A stretch of DNA of 64,000 bases from Blastocystis hominis (lineage: Eukaryota > Sar > Bigyra > Opalinata > Blastocystidae). Position 1 is the stretch's first letter; each line of letters starts with the position of its first letter. Where the stretch lies: positions 703,066 to 767,065 of the forward strand of contig NW_013171827.1 of NCBI RefSeq assembly GCF_000151665.1, given 5' to 3'. Of this stretch, positions 23,128-33,803 are shown piece after piece. The notes under the pieces were generated by a model. The model was not told the DNA's origin. It ran no database searches and saw only the letters and a list, made by a program, of their open reading frames with translations. Made by a program: the position numbers and the translations under genes.

Positions 23128-23135
23128 AACAAACA
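23128..23135 (-). terminator. TGTTTGTT motif of the 23.1-24.5 kb gene
   Basis: Exact motif on the minus strand. The spacer (23136-23139) places cleavage at 23140, the first base of the gene's own TGA. It sits only 14 nt upstream of the preferred NF-YB start codon. Confidence 0.75.
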
Positions 23136-23137
23136 AC

Positions 23138-24507
23138 TCATCGGCATGGTTCCAAAAGACTTAAAAACTGGTTCTTATAATACTGGAACTGCGAGTCCAT
23201 TCGCAAGTGATGCATTTGTTCATAGTCCCTCAACGTCTTCAGCAGTTCCATCGAATGTTCCACAATATACTCCACGTCGTCGTTCCTCCTATTCTGCTTC
23301 GCTTGCATCTACATCGCATCGCTCCCTCTTCCTTACCGCCATCGCGTAATTCTCCCGAATCTGCGTCAACACGCGCAAAATCGATCGTTGCTTCTCCCAA
23401 TTCTCACGCTTCGCCTCTTCAAACGCACTCACAAACCGCGCGCGCGCCGATTCCAGCTCAAATCGCCGATTCCCCGCGGCCTCCGCCTCAGCCGCGTCGA
23501 AGAAACCTTCCAGTCACGTGATCGAGGAATTCCCACTTCGAAACCGCGCGTCGAAGAGCGCGAGACAATCATCGCCGCCATTCGCGCCGCCCTTGAGAAA
23601 CACGCGCGAGCGCGCGATCTCCTGCGTGTAAAACAAACAAAAAAGGGGGAAAACCGCGGAGATGGTCTGCATGCGCGCAACGAAATTGCTGATGGGAACG
23701 CTGTCCATTCGCTGCGTGATTTCCATCCAGAGCTGCTGCTGGAGATGCTGGACGCCGTTCTGGACGTCCCAGAGAGAAAGCGAGGGGTAGAGGTGGGAGA
23801 AGGAGCTGCTGCGCAGATCGCAGACGAATTGCGTGCAGAGCAGGTAGAGACGCAGCGAGTTTGTGAGCCACTCGTCGTGCTGGAATTGAGCGGGGAGCGA
23901 TTCGCAGGCGCGCTGGAACGGACCGTTCGTGGAGAGGCCGGTGATGCAGGTGTTGAGGATGTCCATGAAGGAAAAGATCTTGGAAGCGAGCTGAGGAACG
24001 ATCTCGCGGAGATCGCTCCAGTTCTGAGGGGTTAGAGAGCGAGGAGTGGGGCGTACGGAATGCATTATGCTATACAGCTGTTTCGACACGGTAGAAAAGA
24101 ACTCGACCTCCAACGTGTCAGGAACCGGAGACCAGAACGCTTGGAACTGCAGAGGGATAAACTGAGGGTAGCTAAGAGCCACCATGCTGCTCTCATTTGA
24201 AATACCGTCGAGCCAGTTGCAGCAAGAAGAAGCATAAATGTCAAAGAGATACGATTTGTGGATCGACTGCAAATTCTGTGAAACCGAGGTAAATATGCTT
24301 GCGATATTCATGTAGATGCTAACCATGTCCGGAGGAGCGGATGCTGCAACAGAATTGACAGGAGGTGTTACAGGAGTCCCTCCCATGATCTGGGAGAAGG
24401 AGGGAATCCTCTTCAAATCTAGAGAGCCCGAAATTGGCGATACACCTGAAGAACTGCTATTGAACGATCTACTCCTCACAATATACAATTATTCACCACG
24501 GATACAT
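23138..24507 (-). CDS. Unidentified helical protein
   Basis: Not recognised. The predicted protein has about 420 residues. It starts at ATG 24507 with a short first exon (MYP) and a 28-nt intron, then a Ser/Pro-rich segment, a mainly helical middle with many aromatic residues (for example [26 protein letters not shown]) and a strongly helical, charged C-terminus ([37 protein letters not shown]). Introns of 32, 30 and 28 nt were placed near 23640, 23517 and 23340 from frame and GT-AG ends. Without them the frame stops at an apparent TGA near 23520. The C-terminal helices could form a BAR-like or coiled-coil region. The gene lies between dynamin and NF-YB on the same strand. Stop TGA 23138-23140. 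Confidence 0.7.
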
Positions 24508-24589
24508 AAAATAAAATGGAAGCTGTGACTGAAATTCGGTTTTTAATAAAGAGTAAAGAAATTGTTAAGTGGACTGTGAAGTTTGCTTT

Positions 24590-24597
24590 AACAAACA
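24590..24597 (-). terminator. TGTTTGTT 3'-end motif of dynamin
   Basis: Exact motif on the minus strand, 42 nt after the dynamin TGA (24640-24642) and 83 nt before the next gene's ATG. Confidence 0.75.
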
Positions 24598-24639
24598 GTT
24601 TTCCAAATCGTCAGAAAACACGTTCAATCAACGTGGAAC

Positions 24640-27600
24640 TCACTCCCCTCTCTCCAAATCGCCCGACGCCTGCATGTAGTTAATCTTCTCGATCGCCTCA
24701 TCCAAATACACAATCGCCTGCTGCGTTTCCTCTCGCTTCTTCGTGATTCCCGGGTCCTCTGCCAGCATTTCCACCACCGCCTGGTCGTTAAACAATTCCT
24801 CGACCACCGTGGCAGTCATCTGCTCCATCACCTTGTTCACGAGCATATAAACAATCGCCTGCATTCTATCCATTTCCTCCTCGCTCTCCTACCTTCGGAA
24901 TCGCATCGATCAGCTTCTTCCGAACGATGTCAAAATACGACTTCAAAATCCGCTTCACGATTTCCGCGGATATTTTCTTCTCCATCGCGGCCGCGTCGTT
25001 CAGCACGCTCTCCGCATCCTCCTCTCCCTCCTCCGTCGTGTGCAGCAACTGCTTCAGCGTGTCCTGATAGCGTTTTTCGTTGCTGCACGCCGTGACCCAA
25101 TTGACCCAGTTTTCCGCGGTTTGCTGCTGATTGGTGCGGAATTGGAGCGTGCGAAGCTCCGCCTGGATCTCAAAGACGTACTCGCCTGCGGCCTGGTTGG
25201 CCTCCAGCATCCGCGCGGATGCGTTTTCGAGCGAGAACGAGTGGGGTTCGGAAGAAGGATCGTTTATGGAAGTGTTGTGTGCATAGGTTCTGAAAGTGAC
25301 CCAAAACGGGCAAACAAACAAGATTCGATTTTGAATTTGAACAAAACGTCGCTGGTACTGGTGAAACTTGTTCCGTTTGTCCCTTCTCTTCAGTCCTCTC
25401 CCCTCCTTTACAGCCAATTCTCCACCACTGGCAGCGAATAACTCGGCGTCTGCTTCGCCTTCTTCGCTAGCAGCTCCTACCCATCACTCCCCGCGGGGAT
25501 CGCCACCTTCTGCACCGCGGCGGCCGCCTCCACGCGGACTTTCTCGATGTGCGTCCCGTTGAAATCGGGATGTCGCACGTTGACGAGCGTCAATTCCATC
25601 GCCAAAAGCTGCCGAACCAGCTCCACGGTCTTCTGCGTCTGCCTACCAATCGTGGAAACCAAACGTGGAAACGAGGTAATGAGGGCTTGGAGCACGGCGA
25701 AGAGCCGCTGTTTGAAGAGAGGACAGGTCGTGAAGATGGGCAAATCGACGAGCTGGAGGTCCGTGACGAGCTCTTCTTCGACCAATCGCGTGCAGTCCTC
25801 GCTGCATTCGATCGAATTCCATAACGAAACTACCAGTACGGGTAGAACGTGAGGATCCCCTTCTTCGTGAGGTTGATAAACGACTGGTCGGGCGTGAAGA
25901 GACCGCCGCTGACGCCCTGCTGATTCGCGATGTCCTGCAGAATTTCTGCGCTTCAAAAGGGGAAACAAAAGGGGAAACCGGCGTCGGGGATCTCCTGCAC
26001 ATAGTCCAATGCGTCCATTTTCGATCGAAACACGTCTAGATCCCACCTCTCAAAAAGTGGAAACCGTGGAAAATGTATCGGATTCGCGCGCCTCCGACGA
26101 CTTCTCCGATTTCGGTGGACGCGTTTCCGTCGATGAGCTGCTGATAGCGCGCAACGAACTGGTTCAGCGAATCAAAGAAGGCGATTTGCATCTGCGAGAG
26201 CGTGCTGAGCCCGACGGACATGGCCTCCAATTCCTTGCTACCACTCAGCGAGAGCCGGTTCTCTCACATTTTCTCCGCTTTGAACTCGTTCACCTTCGTG
26301 ATAATCGCGGGGAGGCCCACTTTGATGTGGTTCAGCAGCAGCTGGTTCAGCTTCTCGCGCAGAAATCGCGTCCCGTTCACCCGCGCAATCGACGCATACC
26401 GCGCTCGCAAGAACTCTTCTTCGTCCCGCCACTGCTTCGCCATGCTTTTCCGCGTGTCAATATCCTTCTGCCCGCGGTTAATCACTCCCACGTACCCCAA
26501 GCGCAGCGGAATCACGCGATTTGACAAAATCTCGAACGCGTCCGTCCCGCGATCCATCAAATCCAGCTTCGTCAGCACGCCTACCGTTCGCAGGCCTTCC
26601 GGATCGACTTCGCGCGCCATCTGGATCGCGTCGCTGTTCGCCAGATCCGTATTCGCGGCCGTCACCGCCATGATAATGCAGTTCGGCTGCCGAATGAACT
26701 TCAGAACCATCCGCCGAATGATCACCTCGATGTCCTTCGGCTGGTCTCCCACCGGCACTCTACATAAATCGGAGAAACAAAGGGGAACCGCGTGATTCCG
26801 GGGAGGTCGATGAGCGTCAGATTGATCACGTGCGGACTGTAGATCTTGAGGATGATGGGTCGCTCGGACACGCAGATGCCCGTGCCCGTCTCGCGGATGG
26901 TGTCCGCTTCGATTTCCTCGCGGATTTCGTCGAAATCGAAGTACTGCCGGCCCGGTTTGTGCAGAAACACGCCGAAATCTAGTCGACAGCGCGCTCCAAC
27001 GCAAACCTGCGCGCACAGAGTCGTCGTAAATCAGCTGCAGGATGAGCGGGCGGCGCGTGACGATGCCGCTCCCGCGGGGAAGGAAGTCCTTGCCGACGAT
27101 GTTCTCGAGCACGCTGCTTTTACCGCTCGATTGGCCGCCGACGACGGCGATTTGGGGCATGTCGAGGACGTTGTTGCCCACGATGGCGAACACTTCTTGG
27201 ATCTTGTTCACGATCTCGATGAGGCCTTGCAAACCTTCGCGTTTTTCTTTGGGTTGTGGAGCAGGAGTCGGAGGAGGCGCAGCATGATCAAACAAACGAC
27301 CCTCACTGTCATAGTACACGTTTTCGTCTGCGTCTTCGTCTTCTTTTGCATTGTAACGAGAATAGTCCTCTTCGGCGTAGCCATAACGTTCAGAAGTAGA
27401 TGATGAACGATGTGGACGCTGCACGATTCTAGATTCATAGGAATCCGTATAATCGTCTGGAGGAGGTGGAAGACGACGCTTATAGTCATTGGGTCGAGGA
27501 GCTGGACGACGAGGTGCCGTAGAGTCATTTGGACCTCGTCGAGAACTGCGAGATCCATAGTTATCCCTTTCCTGATTGTCATAACGACTATACGACTCTC

Positions 27601-27798
27601 GAGGATAATCTTCCTCACCATCCTCATATTCACCTCTGGAATATCGGAACGTTCGATTTTCTCCCCTTCCGTAAGAGTCTTCAGTCGGTTGGCTCGATCG
27701 TCTCGAATGACTGGAATGTGTCCTAGAAATCACTCCAAAAGATTATACTATTGCCTTCTACTATGTTCAGAAGAATAGTCACTGCGATAACTACTCAT
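24640..27798 (-). CDS. Classical dynamin GTPase with PH domain
   Basis: Membrane-scission GTPase. Order: an N-terminal Arg/Ser/Tyr/Pro-rich region of about 165 residues; GTPase domain ([21 protein letters not shown]-loop, [22 protein letters not shown]); middle/stalk; a PH domain ([18 protein letters not shown] to [13 protein letters not shown]); and a GTPase effector domain ([17 protein letters not shown] to [15 protein letters not shown]). TGA at 24640-24642. At least nine introns of 27-38 nt restore the frame, for example a 28-nt one in the GTPase domain joining DSVRA to [11 protein letters not shown] domain between stalk and GED marks the endocytic dynamin/DRP2 type, not the mitochondrial DRP1 type. 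There is no C-terminal proline-rich domain; the low-complexity extension is at the N-terminus. The first exon (ATG 27798) is uncertain because its splice does not resolve cleanly. Confidence 0.95.
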
Positions 27799-28166
27799 AA
27801 CTGAAAAAATGTGTGTGAAAAGCAGAGATTGTTGATTTAGGTAAAAATAATAATAATAAAGAGATAAATGATTAGGTGGATTGCAAATATGTGTGGGTTC
27901 ATATATAATGCGACGATATGAGATTCACGAAAATAGGTGTAGAAAGAAATGCTCGCTCAGATTTATGTACCAACACAAGTCTCTACATCATGTCCCGAAA
28001 GACATTTTGAACTCAGCCGTTTCGTCATCATAGCGAGAATATCACCGATTTTTAGTACCTTCCTATCATCCCTTGGAATTTCCATCAGATTTGGCTAACA
28101 CAGTCATAATCGGTTTTACCGGTCCGCCCTGCGTTTCATTGTCGCGAGGCCAAACCAGTCGTTGAA

Positions 28167-28211
28167 TTCCAAATCGATGAATCTATTGGTTTTCGATTCA
28201 TCGATTTGGAA
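28167..28211. repeat. 17-bp perfect inverted repeat (hairpin)
   Basis: TTCCAAATCGATGAATC (28167-28183) is followed, after an 11-nt loop, by its exact reverse complement (28195-28211). It lies in the non-coding stretch upstream of dynamin and ahead of the MORN relics. It could be a hairpin RNA, the end of a small mobile element or a binding site; nothing here decides. Confidence 0.85.
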
Positions 28212-28279
28212 ATATGAAATACTTTTTCACACTATCACCTGGAGTTTCATTGTTTCTTTTATTGGATAGGGTATTTTTT

Positions 28280-29493
28280 GAGGTTGGGCCGTTATGGCCT
28301 ATGGTTCGATGGAGCGTGCCATTTCTTGTGGCGCGAAATACTTCTAAGGGTATTTCGTAGCAATGATGTGGATTATGTTTTTTGTCTGGAAAGACATAAT
28401 GCGCTTCATTTCTATGTGTACCTGGATGGTGGAGCGTTCTATTTTGCTTCTGTGTTTCTAAAGTAGTTGACACTTTTATCATTAGTCTGGTGTGATGGAT
28501 TATGCTTATCGACCAAGGCGTCCTTTGTAATTTCGTCTCGGATCCTATTTCTATTCCCAGTTTGCGTAACAGTTTGTTACTTCATTTCTGAAGTTATTGT
28601 ATGGAGATGGTACTTGTTAATAAGCAATATCGTGTGGATATTAACTCTATGGACCAGAGATATTTGCTGTTTCGTAATATTCGGTCAGATCTAAATCTTC
28701 TACTGTTTCGTTGTTTTTGAGCATGCAAAGCTGGTTATGATAAGTGACTTTGTACATCACACTATGAACTTTTGAAAAACAAGTGGTACGAATGGAGACC
28801 ATGAAGCAAAGCATTATTATTATTTAGTAGTTTAGCGAGATACAAGTTCTTAAAGGGATCGTGTTTCCTGGATGTTTATTTAACGCTTGGTAATCCGAAA
28901 ATAAACCTATCGGTTATCTTAGCTATAGTCTCCAATGTTATCAAGGGGGGTAAGAGGTTGCTTCCTTGAAACAGGAGAATAATCTGTTTACTTTAAACCA
29001 CTTTATACTGAAGATGTACTACGAGGTGGATGCGAACGGGAGCGAAATCGGCGACTTTACGCGATTTGAAAATGGATGTGTCGCTTTTGTGCAGTCCTTC
29101 GACGAAATCTGGGATAACAAGAATTTTCATCGTATAATAAACCACATAAAGGATCGTATCGAGATTTACTCGCATGCGAGTGATCACCTGATATATCACG
29201 GTGAATTTAACGAGAAGCGAGAGAGGGAAGGATGGGGCATCGCGTATGACGAAAAAACGGGTGCCATGCTGCTTGAAGGAATGTGGAAGGGAAACAAGCT
29301 GGTGCAGATCATCCGGATGATCGAAGGAACTATCATGATTGAGTTCAAGCGAAACGGTAATAACACCATCGCTTCGAATCGAATTCCCCTCTATGTGGGT
29401 GAATTCGTGTATGAATTCAGGCGAGGTTTTGTTTTTTCCTTCTTATTATTGGTAGTTGGATTCCCGTTGGTTTTGATGATGAACATTGAGTAA
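28280..29493 (+). pseudogene. MORN/LRR family relic (copy B)
   Basis: A damaged copy of the MORN N-terminal region. The clear part (29013-29430) reads IYHGEFNEKREREGWGIAYD, AMLLEGMWKGNKLVQIIRM and RIPLYVGEFVYE, and matches copy D at 57.8 kb residue by residue (YHGGYNERQMKEGWGIEYD; RIPIYVGGFRY). Upstream, LETGE and NNLFTLNHFILK correspond to adjacent residues of copy D but lie in different frames around 28974, so a frameshift is indicated. Sequence at 28280-28460 may be another decayed N-terminal piece. After 29430 the match stops, and no LRR exon chain follows. A 30-nt GT-AG intron (29426-29455) is still recognisable. The alternative is a short, recently rearranged gene. Confidence 0.55.
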
Positions 29494-30205
29494 TTACCAA
29501 ACTAAATCAGGTGATTACTCGCATGCTAGTATTTCTATATTCGATTCTTTATTTTGGTTACGCTGGTTATAGAAGTGATTGCCCATTTTATCTCTGGGGA
29601 TTGTACATTTGATACTTGTTGTTCAAATCGTGAAAAGTCTTATTGAGTTTATTCTACTTCATTTTGTCTCATTTTGTTACATTTTTGGAATGGAGGTTTT
29701 GAATAAGGAGCGTTTTTGTCTGGTATTTTCCTGAATTGGATTGGGGTTTATAGCTTGAGCCGTCATAGGGAGTGGTTTAGGATTATCAGGCGTTAGGTAA
29801 AGATCCAGTGAATCGTTTGTATTTTGCTGAATTGTGTTTTGCTGAATAACTGTTTGAATAGGGTTTCATACCAAGAATAATAGCCATTAATTTTGATAGT
29901 GCAGTAATTACTACAAATCTCTGAGTAAATTCAACACTTGCAGTGAGTGGTTCGCTTGTGCATATTGGAGAAGTATTACAAACCATTTGGTTACCAAACA
30001 CTGTTATAGTAGAAATAACCCTTCCCGATCAATACGAGCAGTATGCAACCAATAGACAAACCATTTTAAAAGACATCTTCTTTCTCAGTTGATATCAATT
30101 CCGATCTAGTGTTGTTCCAAAAATAGGGACGATTTCCCAAAAGGAGTAATACTTGGTGGATTTCTTATTCTCATTAACTTACCGATTCAATCGAATTCTA
30201 CAACG
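29494..30205. other. Degenerate coding-like region
   Basis: No intact gene. On the plus strand, 29860-30090 contains short open pieces ending with a stretch like WLPNTVIVEITLPDQYEQY, reminiscent of the terminal LRR cassette of the MORN/LRR family. This may be the decayed 3' part of copy B. The remainder must hold the promoter of the PDH E2 gene. Confidence 0.35.
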
Positions 30206-32008
30206 ATGTTGTCGAGATTTGCCGTTGCTACCCGAAGTGGAGTTACTGCTGTGAAGTACTCCTCTTTTGAGAGATGAACTGTAGTTTACTCTCTCGTACC
30301 CATGGTTCTGTATCCCATATTATACGTTGTTTCGCTTCGTCTTTACCGGAGCACGTTTTGGTTTCCATGCCTGCTCTTTCTCCTGTTTTGATGTTTTTCG
30401 TTCGTGTAATTCGTAGACCATGACTCAGGGAGGAATCTCTTCTTGGAACGTGAAAGAGGGAGACGCTGTCCAGCCTGGAGACGTTCTTGCTCAGGTTAGC
30501 ATTTCTTTTGAGGATTCTGATCGTTAGATTTCTACCGACAAGAGTACTCTTGATTTCACTACTCAAGAGGAGGTTTTACTAAGCATGTGGTTTCACTTTA
30601 GGGTTATGTCGCTAAGATCTTGATGCCTGAAGGTTCCGAGAACGTGAACATCGGAGAGCCCATTGCCATCGTGGTCGAGAACAAGGAGGATATCCCCGCC
30701 TTTGCCAACGCCACCAAGGATTCCCTCGAATCTGACGGTGCTCCAGCCGCTCCCGAGCCAGCCCAGCCTGCTCAGCCTGCTCAGCCTGCCCAGGCTGCTG
30801 CTCCCGAACCCGCTCAGGCAGCTGCTCCCCAACAGCCCGCTCAGCCCGCTCAGCCCGCTCAGCCCGCTCAGCCCGCTCAGCCGGCTGCCCAGGCCCCCAG
30901 CAACACCTCGCGTGTGTTCGTGAGCCCGCTGGCGAAGACGATTCTGAAGAACAGCGGAGCGAAGCTCGATCTGGCCAGCATCAAGGGCAGCGGTCCCAAC
31001 GGCCGCGTTATCGCCTCCGACGTGCTGGCCGCGCTCTCTATCGCCCCGGCCGCCGCCCCTGCGCCTGCCGCGAGCGCTGCGCCCGTCGCTGGTGGCGTCT
31101 CGGCGAACTACGAAGACGTGGCGGTGACGCCGATGCGGAAGGTGATCAGCACGCGTCTGACGGAGTCGAAGCAGTCGATCCCGCACTACTACGTGAACCA
31201 GACGTGCGACGTGGACGAGCTGCTGAAGGTCGGGCTGGGCGCGTTCGATGATGGATAGCTGCGTGCACGCCTCAACGCGGATCTCAGCAAGATGAAGAAC
31301 CCGTCGGGCTCGGAGAAGCCGGCCAAGGTGACGATCAACGACTTCATCGTGAAGTCCTGCGCGATGGCGCTGCGCGACGTAGCGATGGACGCGAGGCCTG
31401 AAGGGTAGATGCCCGAAGTGAACTGCAGCTATGTGAACAACATGATGCGTCACTACAAGACGATCGATATCAACGTGGCCGTGTCCATTCCCGACGGCCT
31501 CATCACGCCCGTGCTGCACGATGTCGATAAGACCGGACTGCTGAGTCTGAACCAGCAGATGAAGACGCTCATCAGCAAGAGCAAGGAAGGCAAATTGCTT
31601 CCTGAGGAGTACGCGGTAGGCTTGCAGAGCGGTGTTGATCGAAGGCTGGAAGCATGACCGTCAGCAATCTGGGCATGTACAACATCCCGTCCTTCTCAGC
31701 GATCATCAATCCGCCTCAGGTGGCTATAACGAGGTCTTGTTATGCGTAGTCGTGCATTTTGGCCGTTGGCGGAGTGGTGAAGACCGTGGTGCCGTCGAAG
31801 GGTGAGAGAAACAGGGAAGGAGGCGTGAGGCGTAGAGGATGAAACCAAGTTCGAGGTGAAGAATATGATGTCCGTGACGCTGAGCTGCGATCATCGCGTG
31901 ATGGATGGTGTGATGGGAGCCACGTTCGTCAATGCCATCAAGAAGTGAGGGTCTGGAAAGCAGCTTATGCGTAGATACATCGAGAACCCGACTCTTCTCT
32001 TGCTTTAA
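30206..32008 (+). CDS. Dihydrolipoamide acetyltransferase, pyruvate dehydrogenase E2
   Basis: E2 core of the pyruvate dehydrogenase complex, transferring acetyl groups to CoA. The ATG at 30206 starts MLSRFAVATRSG, a basic amphipathic mitochondrial-type targeting peptide. One lipoyl domain follows (MPALSPTMTQGGI; lipoyl-lysine in STDKSTLDF). Next come a long Ala/Pro/Gln linker (PAQ repeats, 30755-30890), a peripheral-subunit-binding domain (VSPLAKTILKN; GPNGRVIASDV) and the catalytic domain with active site DHRVMDG and end YIENPTLLLL, TAA at 32006-32008. About nine introns of 29-34 nt are needed, for example between MPALSP and TMTQGG, and a 30-nt one just before YIENP that removes an apparent TGA. 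The coding region is GC-rich compared with its surroundings. It presumably acts in the mitochondrion-related organelle. Confidence 0.97.
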
Positions 32009-32060
32009 AAACTAACAATCTCATTTTTCTTTCCATTGTTTTCTTTATACTCGTTTTGAA

Positions 32061-32535
32061 ATGTGCAAACACGTTTTAAATGCACAGGTTGGTGCAGGTG
32101 CCTCGCAATAATAGAACAGGTTTCCATTCGAGCGCCTTGCTGTGGAAAGTGGTTTGACTGTGCGAAGTGTCACGCGGAACAATGTGACCACGAACTGAAA
32201 CGCAGTACCATTTTGGTATCATTTTGAAACTGCATTTTAGACTAGGTTTTTGGTTGCAAGAAGTGCAAGCACGTTTTTCGAAAGAATATGCTGTATTTCG
32301 TATTGTGCTGTGAGTAACAAAAGAGATTTCGACGAGGCAGACGAATACTGCCCGAACTGTGATAACCATTTTGTGATTGACGCTGAAACCAAGAAATCAA
32401 AGGCAGTGAATGAAGGAAAGGCAGGTGTCGTTGTCGGTGTGCAGGGAGAAAGTGAACGCGAAGTACAGGAACTGCGAGATGCCATGATGCGAAAAATGAT
32501 GGAGGAAGGGATCGACGAGGATTTGTTAGATGATT
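32061..32535 (+). CDS. CHY zinc-finger protein; stop made by polyadenylation
   Basis: Small zinc protein of the CHY family (Hot13-like). From ATG 32061: MCKHVLNAQVSIRAPCCGKW (after a 32-nt intron), FDCAKCHAEQCDHEL, then GCKKCKHVF and DEYCPNCDNHFVIDAE, giving the spaced Cys/His pairs of a CHY domain, with a helical acidic end. Three introns were placed (32, 30 and about 30 nt). No stop is encoded before TGTTTGTT at 32540: the frame reads GAT-GAT-TTG into the motif. Cleavage after T32535 gives GAT-GAT-T, completed to TAA by the tail. The next encoded stop in frame is only at 32586-32588, next to tRNA-Asp. CHY proteins in yeast act in mitochondrial intermembrane-space import; others are RING-linked. 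The role here is not known. Confidence 0.85.
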
Positions 32536-32539
32536 TGAG

Positions 32540-32547
32540 TGTTTGTT
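32540..32547 (+). terminator. TGTTTGTT 3'-end motif of the CHY gene
   Basis: Exact motif. Spacer 32536-32539 places cleavage after T32535, the first base of an in-frame TTG codon. Confidence 0.8.
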
Positions 32548-32601
32548 GGTGTAAAAAGAAAAAAAGGAATCATGATAATCGAAAATAGAAAAGAAGAAAA
32601 C

Positions 32602-32673
32602 TCCGAAGCGGGGAATCGAACCCCGGTCTTCCGCGTGACAGGCGGAAATACTAAACCACTATACTACTTCGGA
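32602..32673 (-). tRNA. tRNA-Asp (GTC)
   Basis: Minus-strand cloverleaf of 72 nt. Acceptor stem TCCGAAG/CTTCGGA, anticodon loop CTGTCAC (anticodon GTC), T arm with GGTTCGATTCC. No intron. Confidence 0.95.
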
Positions 32674-32736
32674 TCTGTTATAGAATTCAAAGTATCACCT
32701 ATAAGGATAAGACTCAATATTCCGATTTTTTTACAA

Positions 32737-33471
32737 ATGTCTTCAAGAATTAAAAACAATTTCTCGCAGAGAAACTACTGTCACATGTGCATGTCAACAG
32801 ACAAGTTGAGCATTATGTGTGACAATGTGGTAGAGTGTAAATCTAGCGTTTCTCACATGCAGGTTGGAGATATCCCGTGCAACCGGATGTTTTGCTGTGA
32901 TTGCGTGAAGAAGTTTTTCAAGGAAGACGTGAAACAACTGGTATTGTTGGATAATTGTACTTTTATGTAGATGGAGAACCCGAATGGATGGGTGTGCTAT
33001 TGTTGTCGTGGTTTATGTAAATGTGCCATTTGTATGAACAGTATTCGCCAAAAGGTGAATTTGACGGTAAACTCCATATCTATGAAACCAGATCAAATCG
33101 TCTGTTTGCCAGTCCTTCCAGTGGCGCAAGGAACACGCAAGCGTACTACTCCCTACTACCCAGAGCATCCAGCACAACCCATGAATGGAACGCAGTCACA
33201 GAAAGCAGTTCGCGGAATGGCAACAACTCCATCCTATCAGCAACCTCCTTCTGGGCTTCAATCGCACCTAACACCACAACAAACACCAAGCATAGGCTTG
33301 CCCTATCAAGATACGCTTTCATCCAAATCAATCTCTGCAGCGCAGTCCTATTTTCGGGGGTATCGCTCCTCCGAGTCGAAGCCTGTCGTGCAGCCTCGAA
33401 AATCCTCCAAACAAACATGTGATTTGTCCGTGTATAGTAATCGTAGTGTGTGGATCGTGTCTGTAAGATAG
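32737..33471 (+). CDS. CDCA7-type 4CXXC_R1 zinc-finger protein
   Basis: Nuclear zinc-finger protein. The ATG at 32737 gives MSSRIKNNFSQRNYCHMCMS; a 33-nt intron (GTAGAG...CATGCAG) joins CDNV to VGDIPCNRMFCCDCVKKFF. A 30-nt intron (ending TATGTAG, 32970) removes an apparent stop and joins VKQL to MENPNGWVCYCCRGLCKCAICM. The series of CxxC pairs, ending C.CCRG.C.C..C, is the 4CXXC_R1 domain of CDCA7 and related proteins. In animals and plants these recruit the remodeller HELLS/DDM1 to chromatin. A Pro/Ser/Gln-rich C-terminal half follows. The end is taken as TAG 33469-33471, but the 3' motif is at 33623, so one more exon between them is possible. Confidence 0.8.
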
Positions 33472-33622
33472 GGTTTATGTTCCATTGTGCAATTTATACG
33501 TCTGTGAGCCCTTCAGAAGGCATTACTTTAAACTGCCTGGCTACACACAGCGATTTGGAATACCTCAAACTGCAAAAAGTAGTTCCGAATGTGAAGTATT
33601 CATAGTTCTTTTCTGTACATGG

Positions 33623-33630
33623 TGTTTGTT
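33623..33630 (+). terminator. TGTTTGTT motif, probably for the CDCA7-type gene
   Basis: Exact motif 152 nt after the assumed TAG of the zinc-finger gene. The distance hints at a missed last exon. Confidence 0.5.
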
Positions 33631-33792
33631 TTTCTCAATTGGAACGGAGAGCGGCCTCTCTAATTGTGGCTCATTGTTGTATTCCAAATAGAGCAATCTC
33701 CAGTACACTCGCCTATGTCAACACTTTGAACTCGAATGAATTACAATTCGCTCTCTTCTCCAACTCAACATAATGGTTCACAGAATGACGAA

Positions 33793-33800
33793 AACAAACA
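33793..33800 (-). terminator. TGTTTGTT 3'-end motif of the Myb gene
   Basis: Exact motif on the minus strand. The 4-nt spacer (33801-33804) places cleavage after 33805, leaving AGT-TG, so the first A of the tail gives TGA. The genome also encodes TGA at the same place. Confidence 0.8.
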
Positions 33801-33803
33801 AGC

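Noticed and set aside
25549-26795. Several long plus-strand ORFs
   Set aside because: Shadows of the GC-rich dynamin coding region, which is certain on the other strand.
30593-31519. 308-codon minus-strand ORF
   Set aside because: Antisense of PDH E2; its Gly/Ser/Leu repeats mirror the Ala/Pro/Gln linker.
32539-32736. Coding frame running through tRNA-Asp into the CDCA7-type gene
   Set aside because: The frame is open by chance; the zinc-finger gene has its own ATG at 32737 after the tRNA.
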